A DNA stretch of 64,000 nt. It comes from Eutreptiella sp. 'Long Island Sound 2002'. Taxonomy: Eukaryota; Euglenozoa; Euglenophyceae; Eutreptiales; Eutreptiaceae. Each line of letters begins with the position of its first letter. Positions within the stretch are counted from its first letter, which is position 1. Made by a program: the position numbers and the translations under genes. The stretch is taken from positions 66,165,453 to 66,229,452 of the forward strand of contig OZ038389.1 in NCBI GenBank assembly GCA_964036045.1. Direction: 5' to 3'. The notes below the pieces were generated by a model. The model did no database searches. It saw only the letters and a list, made by a program, of their open reading frames with translations, and was not told the DNA's origin. Shown one piece after another: positions 42,968-52,879 of the stretch.

Positions 42968-45900
42968 CGGTGGTTGTGGAGGTGGGTGATGTAGCTGGGA
43001 GTGCGGCCGGTGCTGGTCGGCCGAAGGAACTCGCTGATGTCGGAGTTCCGGTCGCTACACCTCCTTCACGGAGTCGGCACTGTTGCCGGGGGGCGCTGCG
43101 AAGCCCGTGGTGCTCGGGGTTCAGGTGGCCCCGAGTGGCACGCGAGGGATGGGTAACCCCGCGGCGGTGAAACGCTTTTGACGCGTTCCCGTGGGGGGCC
43201 TGGCCACGGGACGCTGCGGTGGACACGCACAAGCAAGCAGGCAGGCAAAGCACTGCGCTCACAGGGGCATCATCACGCTCGTGTCATGTGACAAAGCGTT
43301 TCAGGATCCTTGCCACTCTGAAACAAGCGAACAAAAGTATGTACAGCAACACATCAGGATATGTACACATGGGATTAAGACTGGACTGGGGTAAGGGCAT
43401 CACAGGACAATAGACATTCAGTCCCAACTCATATCCCAATCCCAGGTCCGACCCTCTCAGTGGCTGGCAGGGGCGGGGGCTCAAACACAACCCATGCCCT
43501 GCTCAGTCCGGACCCTGAAACCCTGCCAATAGGGGAGCATGTATCGCCCAGCCACAGGCGAGTTCCTGCAAACCAAGGGACTCCAAGACCAACCCACAGT
43601 GGCTCCCTACGCTCCTTTAACGGCAGGTCCCAACTCCTCTCTGAGCCGGAGAAAAGGCCCCGCCATTATCCCCTAGGAGTTGGTAGCTGAAAATGGGCTG
43701 TTTCAGCCCAAACTGATATTAGCTCCGAAAACTCCAAAATTGAACCCTCGTCTGGACCCGCCAGAGGTAGGGACGAGGCAACTGACCCTATGCCCTTCGA
43801 GTACGATCTCCCTGGAGCCCTCACCCCACCTGGTTCCCTCTGAGGTCCCGGCATCAGGGCACCACGGGTTCATCAAGTGGGGTCATGATGCCAAAATCAC
43901 CAAAATTGGCGTCATTCCCACGCGTGGCTCGCCCGGCCAGGGCAAGGCCAATGGCTCACAGGATAGGAGGCAGGACCTAGGACCTATATCTGAGTGCACA
44001 ACTTAGAAATCAGGTCCTGGCTCCTTGTGGGCATAGAGATATGAGGCCGCCAATTGACCACAGGGGGGGCTGAAATTGGGGTCCCAAAAGGGGGTCATTT
44101 TGGCTGCTCAAAATGAGCCAAAATCGGGGGTATCCCCAATGGTATATCTCCACGCCGGCTTGGAGATCAGATCCGCCATTCCATACGCGATTCACCGGGA
44201 GTCCAATGGAGACTCACATGTCCTTGGCTCTCAAAGATCTTCATGCCACTCGGCGTGGTGACCATCCAAATTGGGTCCACAACTGCCAAAATAGCAAAAT
44301 CGTCCACACTCACTTTGGGCTAGCACCTTGACGAAGGTTGCTCCGCTTCGCCCACGTGGTGTGCGAACCATGGTGACCAATATCCATAACACCCATGTCA
44401 TATATGGTCCATTGGTCCATGTGTCCGGCGTGCACGAGGGGGCTGAACATGGTGCACGGCGGGCAGAAAATGTTGAAAATTGCTCAAAATGGCCGAAAAT
44501 GCGCACACTCATGGGTGGGGCAAGTGAGGCACATGCCCGACTTGGACCGGAGTGTGCCATAGGATTGGTATCAAGTCATATGCGTCCAACATATCTTTTG
44601 GACGTCGCCCAAACCCCTCCGGTTTTGGGAATGGCAGGGTCGCCAAGTGAGCCCATGATTTGGGATCGTCCCGGATCGCCAACCTGGCGGCCACGGTATG
44701 CCAAGCCCAAGGGGAGTTGTTTGCTGGGTCCAAGATATGTTGGGCACCGAAGTGTGTACCCTCATAACATACTTGGCTCATGATGTCAATTGAGCGCAAC
44801 GTTGAGATACACGGTCGCCACCTGACATCATGACGGGCAAAGAACAGCAAAATTGGCGAAAAAACACGCAAAAGTGCCCTGAAAGCTGCACAAATATATT
44901 ATGATATCTTTGGCTTGGATTGAGTAATCGACCAATCCTTCTAAACACAATGACTCGACACCAATGACCTTCGATTCCACATATGTGCTCCACTTGGGGC
45001 GCTTTGGAAGGCCGCGCGCGCTGCCTCCCAAGTGGGCACATGCAAACATGGAATATTGCAAAAAACACACCTTGCTCGCAACGCATCGCTTCGGGAGCGC
45101 TCCACAAGCGTCCCTTCACGAAGGTTAGGCTTGCAAATGTTGGTTGGGAGTACAATGAAGGGGTTCGTGCGATATGGGGTTCATTGGCGGGTTAGTCTTG
45201 GAATGGTGCACCCGCCAAATGGGCACGTGATATGACACCAAATATGGCATACAACCCTACCCTGGCCTTCTACACCCAACCTAGTGGCCTAGAATCAAAG
45301 TGTGCCTATATTCTAGAGTACTTTTGGTCCCTTAACACGCATGCAAGTGCTTTGGTCGACAATCGACCTCCCTTCAGAAAGCCGAATTTTAGCGTGCACG
45401 CAAAATATATTGCCAATATATATATGGAGATCATATATGTACTATCCGGGGAAGACAAGTGATATGCCCCGGATGGAGAGGCAAGCAAAGAGGGAGAAAA
45501 CGCCAACTCAACATACTTCTACACGTACTTGGACGCCAAGTACGTGAGACTGCCCATTTCTTGGAAAACACTCAAAATGAATAATACTTTGGGCCTATGG
45601 AGTTGGGATCCTTTGGCCTCATCCTATGACTATGGGAGGCAAAACCTCATACACAGTGCCTATGAGGCACGTTAATTCATCCTTGGGCGCTTGAACGCTC
45701 GTAACCCTTGTTATTTCACTTGGAGGTTCAAAGCGCCTTCGGGCGCCCAGATTTTCTGTCAAAAATCTGGGACGCGATGCGTTTTATGAAGGAAAAAATT
45801 GCGGACCACTCGAAGAGTGTTTCAGTCTTAACTTCCAAAAAGATCGTTTTACAGAATCATCTAATGCGGTGCACGGAACGGGCGACGTCAGGCGGCGATT

Positions 45901-46181
45901 TCACCATAATTAGAAATCGCGGTAGAAATCGGGTATTTCACCGATTTCTAACCGCAAATCGACCAAGACAGTAAAATTATGGTAATTCCACATCGATTTA
46001 ATGGTTAGAAATCAAATTCCAGATTTCGCGGGTTAGAGAACAGGGATATCCCGCTGACAGCCGGTGTCAACGGCTTCTGCACGGGTGTGACGGCTCACAG
46101 GCCTCCGGGCCATGGGCCATAACGGATGTGACGGCTCACAGGCCTCCGGGCCATGGGCCATAGGTTCTGGGTACCGCTTCA
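42958..46181 (-). repeat. Elem-3 5' LTR, with the empty Elem-4 target site
   Basis: 3,224 bp matching the split 3' copy. On the minus strand it starts TGAAGCGGTACCC and ends near GATGGTGAACT; the sequence after it (TGGCAGGAGGCGG) is a possible PBS but not the usual one. Near 43,475 it carries ggcaggggcgggggctc, the unoccupied form of the site that holds Elem-4 in the other LTR. Such long LTRs are unusual; nothing in it looks like a gene. Confidence 0.85.
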
Positions 46182-46595
46182 GTGGCTGCAGCAGCACCGT
46201 GATGGATCCACCTTGGCATTTTTGTTTGTTTTTGTGCTTGGGAGACGGGTGAGGGCGTTCATCCGGGGATTTTTGGGCCTTGATTGGCCACATACCCCCT
46301 TCACTCGATCTCCACATATATATTTCATTGTGGTATACGTATGTAGGTCGACCGACGACGTTTCTCTATCTTTGATCCCCTTGGTCCATGTTGTAAATCA
46401 AGAGGAGACCGGATATGGCGGAGGGCACCGATTATGAGTGTCCTCACCCCTTCCTTGGGGCATGGGGGACGCCTACGCCGTATGTGGGGCCTCCATGTGT
46501 CCTTGGGACACGGGGGGGGGGGTTGGAGCCCATTGGGGTCCTCCCGTCCTCTCTTCAATGACTTCCGAGCGGACACAACGCTCTGACAAGGGGGG
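46182..46595 (+). other. Elem-2 3' noncoding region and polypurine tract
   Basis: Remainder of Elem-2 right of the Elem-3 insertion. The pol frame reaches a stop within about six codons when joined across the insertion. AAGGGGGG at 46,588-46,595 directly precedes the LTR start TGAAGCC. No gene is seen. Confidence 0.7.
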
Positions 46596-49039
46596 TGAAG
46601 CCGGTTCGGACCCCCGTGGCCATCCTTGGGTCACTTGGGGTGTGTATCTATGTGCCGGCAAGCCGCCATTGCGTGATATCATACTCTCCCATCAAGCTGA
46701 CCTAACCTGATGTGATAGTGTGATAGGATTGGCCATTCCAGCTATGAGCGGCCATAATCAATACCGAGGCGCCAGCGGCTGAGATTTATATATCAAAATA
46801 TCAGGAATCAACAGGGTATTTTTATCATAATGTTTCCGTAATTTTCCAGCTATCCGTTGTGATTGTCAATGTATCGGCGACTGTCAGTTGGCTCGCGATT
46901 TTGCGGTAACCGATTGGTTAACTGTCATTTCCAGATATTTTAGCGGAAACCCCGATGAAGGGTCAATTTTCATCAGAAAAGGGTTCGTTGCTTCCGCAAT
47001 TTTCATGTTATACACTCGCAAAATTAATCCGATTTTTTCAGACATTCAGAATCGGATTTTCAATTTCGAGGCCGCCGCACTTGATATGATGTATTTCGAT
47101 TGGTCCTACATTTTTCCCCGATCACAAATCAACCTTCCTTTTGTTGTCTCCTTCATTTTTCTTCGAGATATAGGCGAAACAAAATTGATTCGTGAGGCCA
47201 CTTTGAAGAATCATATCTCCGGCTCATTGCGAGGAATTTCAATTTTGAGATATGGGCTGGAATCGCCTTGGTCTCAACTTAATTGAGGAACGTCAAACGC
47301 CTTTGATGTGCACACATGCCCGGTGTAGCAAGGGAGAATGGTCAAGAGGGTAGAAAATGATTTATAACTCTTGGACCATGCAACCGAATATTTTAATGCG
47401 ACTTTCGAGTGTACCGCATGAGTGTCGGTGTTGCATAGAAACCTTCCTTGGGTTCCTACGTATTTTTAACGTGAAGTTATGTCCATGGAGGGGTATGGCA
47501 TACCATGGTGGGAGCCATTTTTGAGGTTATGTGTTATATGGATGGTATGTGCTTCGCTATGCTCACGCCCAAGTTATATATCTCCGTATGTAGGAAAATA
47601 TGTGGAGTCATACGTGGCAAGGGCTTTGCCCATGTCCCAATGGTGAGCTCCATAGCGCTAGACTAAGTCTACCGCACATATAGTGCAGGTGGGAAGCCGT
47701 ATGGAGCGACCCATAAGCGCCATTGCCAATTTTCCCATTTTCATGGTGCATGTAGAGAGGAGGTTCGAAGGTGTCTTCATGCGTCCATTCGGATATCCAA
47801 GTGGCAGGATTGTTTGCAAATGGTTCCAAGCAATAGTGTGTTGAGCCATATGTGGATACCATGGGTGAGCAAAGTTATATACTATTGTGATTCCTTTGAA
47901 TTTGGCACCATTTGCATGTTTTTGACCTCATTTTATGCTCATTTTTGTATTTTATGTGCTCAACTGGTCAACTAACAGTAAAGTGCCTAGAGATCCGTGA
48001 ACTATGGTATGTTGCTTATATGTTGGCATATGCTTCGGTGTTGCACCTCACCATATGCCGGATCATGTGGTCACTTTGGCGTGGCACACGGGGCCTCACA
48101 AAATTAGGTCTCAAATTCCTGAGTTGACTTGTGAAGCATGGCATGCGTATATCCGGAAGGGGTTTGGGAGCCAATGTTGTGATATTCTTGGGCATGGACC
48201 TTTGGTCTATATCACCCTTGTATATTACTTTCCGGTTTGACACATGCATGGAGCATTTGAACATTTGCCGTATGCATTTTTGAGTATATAATTGACTTTT
48301 GGGCACTATGGTGTGATTTGCCTAGTTTTGCTATGTTGTGAGGTCATCTTCATGGGGCAATTCTCCAAGCCCAATCGACTCCAAGTCCAACCAAGGTTAT
48401 GGCAGGGTAGGGCATGGTCCTGAGTGCTACTCTAGGCCATGACACACCACCTCCCATATTGGGCTAGGGTTTAGAGGCTTGGGAGTGAACACATTTTTGG
48501 GGTTTGTGTAGTGACCTTTGACACATGGCATTTAGCCATCTTATTTGACTTGGTTCAGGGCATCATGTTGGCGAGTCAAGGGAAGGTCTTGAGTCCAGGG
48601 AATGAGGGGTCCATGGCTGTGATTATGTACGTTTCCATCTTTCCCCCATTTTGCTTGATTTGTGTTCATATGCCAATTTCAGGGCTTTTTCCATTATTCT
48701 ATTGGTGCAATTCTATGTACATGCCCAACGCCTGTCTCTCCGTGTGCACCGTGAGACGACTGGCGTGTTGAAAGGAGTTGTTGAGTGTCAACGCGGGACC
48801 TCAATCACCCTTGGAAGCCCTCAGTTGAGATCATTTGGATTTGAGCTACTGTACTTGGGAGTTGGTTATTGCAAGGGATCAGGACTTGTGTGAAGGAGCC
48901 ATATTTTACTATTTTTTGTGGGAAATTGTGCAGGATAGGGCACGATCATGCAGAACCTGGTGAGAAGCAAGACCATAGGAGTGACAGGAAATGGTGGAAG
49001 GGGTACAGCAGGGGCCGGTCCTGGTAGGGACCTTCTTTA
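46596..49039 (+). repeat. Elem-2 3' LTR
   Basis: Starts TGAAGCCGG after the PPT and ends CCTTCTTTA before CACT (49,040-49,043), where Elem-1 coding sequence resumes. It is highly similar to 7,803-10,222 with scattered differences and one insertion of about 24 bases near 47,571. Confidence 0.85.
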
Positions 49040-50560
49040 CACTGTAGGCACCCATCCAGTTGTGCCTCAGGCACCACAATTAGGTCCTCGTAGAAGAGGT
49101 ACTGATTGTTTTTATACCACTGGTGCCCGTCAATGACACGGGGTTCGAGACAAGTGCTGAGGGTTTGGAGAATTTCTTTATACTCTGACTCATAGTCGGT
49201 TAGACTCCAACCCTCCAGGATTCCAGCAGTGCGCAGGGACAGGTCAAGCTGGACATCCATACGCTGGAAAGCCTCCCTGGCGAGCGCCTCAGAGCTCTCA
49301 CCTATAAGCGCATCGAAGTTGTTGCGCGATATATAGTCAGACGGTTCATTCTTTATTCCGGGGATATGATGAACTGTCAGCCTGAACTGGCTCAGGTAAG
49401 TCCACCACCGCTTTAGCTTTGCTTTCTCTGGTGGTGGGCCCTTCCGAAAAGACTTCACAGGTTCCTGGTCACACAGCCAGACAATAGGGTTAGATCCCAG
49501 GAGTCGGGATTGTGACGAAAGCACCAACGTACCGGCCAGGAGTTCCTGGTCATAGGTGCTGTAATTGGAACGCGCTTGCTTCCATTTCCAATTTCAGTGT
49601 CCGAGTGGCACCAGCCGCCACTCACTGGTAGGATAGTCATGTTTCAACGAACCGTCACGGTTCAGTCCACTAGTACGATAATGGCAGTGGGTTAGTTCAG
49701 CGGGGTTAAGCTCCTGCCATTGGTAGATCGTACCAGCCTCCCCCACATCACTGGTATCAGTGATCAGGACTATCTCGCCCTTAGGGCGGGGTACTCCCAG
49801 GCAGTTGGAGGAGGCAATTTTCTTCTTCAACTCCCGGAAACACTCTTCCTCTCTGGCGATCCACCTCTAGGGAGTACTTTTCTTGATTAGGTCAGTGAGG
49901 GGGGCAGAGGAGTAAGTAAAATTGCGGATGCGGCGCCGATAGAAATTACAGGCGCCCACAGAACTCCTCACGTCGTGTAGACCCTTCTTAGGGTCATCGC
50001 GAATCTGAATGTGCTGTAGGGGCTGCATCTTAGACGCGGCTGGTTTTCACCAACCATACCCCACGTCGAAACCCAAATATTCCATGTCCTCTTTCATAAA
50101 CTCACATTTTTTGAGTTTGATTCGGAGATGGTTTTCTTGACAAACAATGAAAAATTCACGCAGGAGAAGGACATGGTCCTCTTGGGTATTAGTACCCAAA
50201 CTCACGTCGTCGATGTGGGCCTCCATTTCTGCACCCCGAGAAATCAACTCCTGTACTAGAGGCCTGCGCCTCAGTATGTACAAAATTTTGTTCATTAGCT
50301 CTTGGAAGAGCGCTGGGGCATTAGCCACCCCGAAAGGCATAGCCTTCCACTTAAAGACCCGGCCCTTAGGGGTTATAAAAGCCAGCAGCTCCTGAGCTGC
50401 GGCGGTTAAGTCGACCTGCCAGAAACCAGAGCGTTTGTCCATTTTGGTCTTGTACCTGCATTTGGCAATACGCTCCAGGGTATTTTCCATGTTAGGATTA
50501 CTCCCTGAGTGGTTCTGGGTTTTCTTGTTGACCTCACCATAGTCAATAACCAGTCGTAGG
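49040..50560 (-). pseudogene. Elem-1 RT and RNase H (broken)
   Basis: RT has MDKRSGFWQVDL, KAMPFGVANAPALFQ and AHIDDVSLG; RNase H follows with VLITDTSDVGEAG, CDQEPVKSF and DYISRNN. It is broken by TGA 50,047, TAG 49,867 and TGA 49,594; at all three sites Elem-5 has Trp, so each is a TGG-to-stop change. A frameshift near 50,540-50,580 separates RT from the upstream frame. The left end stops inside the RH-IN linker at the Elem-2 junction. Proteins are closely related to Elem-5 and distinct from Elem-2 to -4. Confidence 0.85.
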
Positions 50561-52087
50561 GCAGTGGACCCTGGTTAGGAAACAGGGACTGCAGTGATGG
50601 GGGTAGTCCCCCTTCTTATATTCTTCAACGGGGCCAGCATCAATACATTCCTGGATCTGGCGCTCGATTTCTTCAACCTGTTCCTGTGGAGCGGGATAGG
50701 GACGACGCCTCACTCGCGTCTTTTCAAATTCAGGTTTCAGTTTCAGGTTCATCTGGACCGGTTTTTTACAAGAGAGGGGGGGCGGCAAGGCGCCGAATAC
50801 CTCCTCATAGGTTATCAGCAGTTTCTTCAGTCGGGGGTCAAGGTTAAGACTCTCAAGTTTCTGCAGGAAATCCTCCTCAGCATGGAGGTTGCTCTTTCCA
50901 TGTTCTTTCTTTTTCTGCCGATCAGCAGTTTCGGCAGGCACAGAACCATCGTCCCATTCAGGGGAACATTGCTGCCCATAGTGCAGAGAATACACTAGCG
51001 GTATCTCAGGATCAGGCAGCGTATAGGAATCATCGTCCTCCTCAGACCAGATGGAGGATTTCCAGGTCTGTCTGAGGTATTGCAGCCGCTCTTGGCGCTC
51101 AATACCTTCGGCCTTCAGGTACAACAGCCGCCGGAGTTCCTGAGTGTCATGCTCAGACAATGGCATGTTATTAGAAGCAGGCCGCGCCAGAGCATCAGCA
51201 ATCCTGGCCACGGGTTCACCTGTGTGCATAGGCTGCATGTGTAGCACTGGCTTCCCAACAGGGGAAGCGGGCTCAGAGGTTGACTCTAGATCTACCTCCT
51301 CCAGCAACAGCTGGGCTAGCAAGGCACTGTGTTTGAGGTCAACACAGCTGGGATCAACAGGAGGAATAGTGCTGGCGATCTCAGACAGTTGGTCGTCAGC
51401 ATCCTCCTTTACAGCTGCAGGCTCCAGATAGCCATCGGAAGACTCACACCCTGTAAGTGTGGCAGATAGGTGCTCAGGCAACCGATTTTTGACATCAGAA
51501 AGGGTCAGGCCACGATTTTCGACCATGATCTCTTTCAGTAGCACCTGGTCTAGGTCACACAGGGGTACAGGATTGAGAGATCCATCAACGATGGACAGGA
51601 AACTGGCCCACTCAGGGGCCTTCATAGCTGTGTCTGAGTCCTCAGGCACATAGATGGGGCCGTCGGGGAGTTGCACTCTTCCCACGGTCATTTGATCTAG
51701 CATACAGCGCCAGTAAGCATGTTCACCAGAGCAGCCCCAGTCAGGGGTGCACATGACAACCCTTCCTCCCTTATAAGCGATTTTGGTTAAACCCTTCGCG
51801 AGCAGGGTGAAGGGAGGGTTAGCATACGCTAGGCCCATTGCTTTCCAGAAGAAACGGAAAGCATTGTTCAATTGTTTCGAGCAGTACAACTGCATAATGT
51901 GCTGTTGTCGGCTCGCAAACAATTCCACCTGGATCTCATCCAGGTTTACCTGAAGGGCCGCCAGTCCATTTTCAAGAACGTGACGGGCCAATTGGTAGTT
52001 TTCAGCACGATAGTTAGTCTTGGATGTGTAGCGCAGCCCAGACTCGTTTCGTCCTGACAGCTCCAAAGGTACGGAGAACAGCCCACA
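50543..52087 (-). pseudogene. Elem-1 methyltransferase-like domain and linker to RT
   Basis: Open from the Elem-5 junction (52,087) to about 50,543. The Dam-like domain (about 51,960-51,630) has VELFASRQQH, WKAMGLAYANPPF (NPPF at 51,809-51,820) and VVMCTPDWG followed by HAYWRCML. A long acidic linker with no recognised fold follows, then the RT N-terminal segment (RRPYPAPQEQ, ECIDAGPVEEYKKGDYP). The protease that should precede is missing because Elem-5 is inserted just after it in coding order. NPPF is intact although the element is dead. Confidence 0.8.
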
Positions 52088-52871
52088 GAAAAGTTTATAG
52101 TGATTTCAACACTGTTTTTGTGCCTCTCCTGCTGCTTGCTGCTGGTGTAGGGTTTCCTGCTGCTTGTTTTTGAAGATGAAAAGGTTTTGTTTGCTGAAAT
52201 ACAATCAATCCAGGATAGCCCAAGCCAGAGATATGCAAGTAGAAGAGAATCAGGATCAAAGCATGAAGGGCTGCAGTGTAAACAGTGAAAGATGAAAGGA
52301 TATTCACAGAAAATGCAACTCAGGTCAAATCGGATTGCATATTCACAAAGATAGCTGAATTGTTTTGGAAAAAGAGTTGAAAAACTGCCCCATGGTCACT
52401 CAATCTCCATAGTGCCATCTCAGGAGATGTGCACTCTTTGTTTTGGGTCCCATATGTGCTGAGGTGGCAGGGCATGTGGCGATGAGGTCACTGCCATGTC
52501 ACATGGGATCTTCCTACTTAGCTGGGCTGACCAGGAATTGAACCCAGGACCTCTCAAAAAGAGGTGCCCAGCCCCCTAGGGTGCATACCACTAGGACAGC
52601 TAAGAATTCATGAGAAAACATAGATAAATTCATAGGGTCTGCCCTGGATATGTCAGTTCTCAGTCAACTCAGGAAAAGATGAATTGCCTCACATCGATAG
52701 GGGATTAAGGGGTCCACTCCATATCCTGATTGGGTGTTTGGTTCCATAGGTCAAAATGTGTTATCACCACTTTTGGTTGGGCCAATACTAAGATATAAAT
52801 GCCTGTGGGCTCAGTGCATCTCTAATACAACTAGAGTATGCCTCAAAGCATTGGAAAAGCACTTTTTCTTA
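52088..52871 (-). repeat. Elem-5 3' LTR
   Basis: 784 bp, nearly identical to 63,218-64,000. On the minus strand it begins TAAGAAAAAGTGC right after the PPT and ends AAACTTTTC against Elem-1 coding sequence, so it lacks the usual TG/CA ends. It carries a tRNA-like segment at 52,521-52,603. Confidence 0.85.
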
Positions 52872-52879
52872 CTCCCCCC
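52872..52879 (-). promoter_or_regulatory. Elem-5 polypurine tract
   Basis: Minus-strand AAGGGGGGAG (extending two bases to the right) abuts the LTR start. Confidence 0.75.

Larger units (their letters stand above)
18116..46181 (-). mobile_element. Elem-3: Ty3/gypsy element with 3.2-kb LTRs, carrying Elem-4
   Basis: Minus-strand element. The 5' LTR is 42,958-46,181; the 3' LTR is 18,116-18,633 plus 29,399-32,107, split by Elem-4. On the minus strand both LTRs begin TGAAGCG, and the 3' LTR is preceded by an AAGGAGGGGGG tract. Internal genes run from 42,967 down to 33,617. Flanks are TTGG (18,112-18,115) and GTGG (46,182-46,185), a 4-base duplication with one mismatch; joining there keeps the Elem-2 frame. 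The coding part has one long open pol frame but four stops and two frameshifts upstream. Confidence 0.8.
7803..49039 (+). mobile_element. Elem-2: Ty3/gypsy element with 2.4-kb LTRs, interrupted by Elem-3
   Basis: Plus-strand element with LTRs at 7,803-10,222 and 46,596-49,039, a PBS right after the first and a PPT right before the second. The internal region (10,223-18,115 and 46,182-46,595) encodes gag, protease, methyltransferase-like domain, RT, RH, IN and chromodomain. CACT flanks both ends (five bases if one mismatch is allowed). Its gene end was hit by Elem-3. The coding part has at least seven in-frame stops and one frameshift. Its proteins are closest within the window to those of Elem-3. 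Confidence 0.85.
2800..52087 (-). mobile_element. Elem-1: outermost Ty3/gypsy chromovirus, split by Elem-2
   Basis: Minus-strand LTR retrotransposon in two pieces. The left piece (about 2,800-7,802) holds 3' LTR, PPT, a long 3' noncoding region, chromodomain and integrase. The right piece (49,040-52,087) holds RNase H, RT and the methyltransferase-like domain. The break falls between RH and IN exactly where Elem-2 starts and ends, and CACT is present on both sides (7,799-7,802 and 49,040-49,043). Removing Elem-2 and one CACT copy leaves an in-frame junction matching the same spot of the related Elem-5. The gag and protease side was displaced by Elem-5 and lies beyond the window. The coding part has at least four in-frame stops and a frameshift, so it is dead. 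Confidence 0.85.

Noticed and set aside
18116-46181. Segmental duplication of 3.2 kb
   Set aside because: The two copies are direct LTRs flanking one minus-strand element with a PPT at the inner edge, so no genomic duplication is needed.
7803-49039. 2.4-kb repeat read as a recent tandem or segmental duplication
   Set aside because: PBS after the first copy, PPT before the second and matching CACT flanks show that they are the LTRs of Elem-2.
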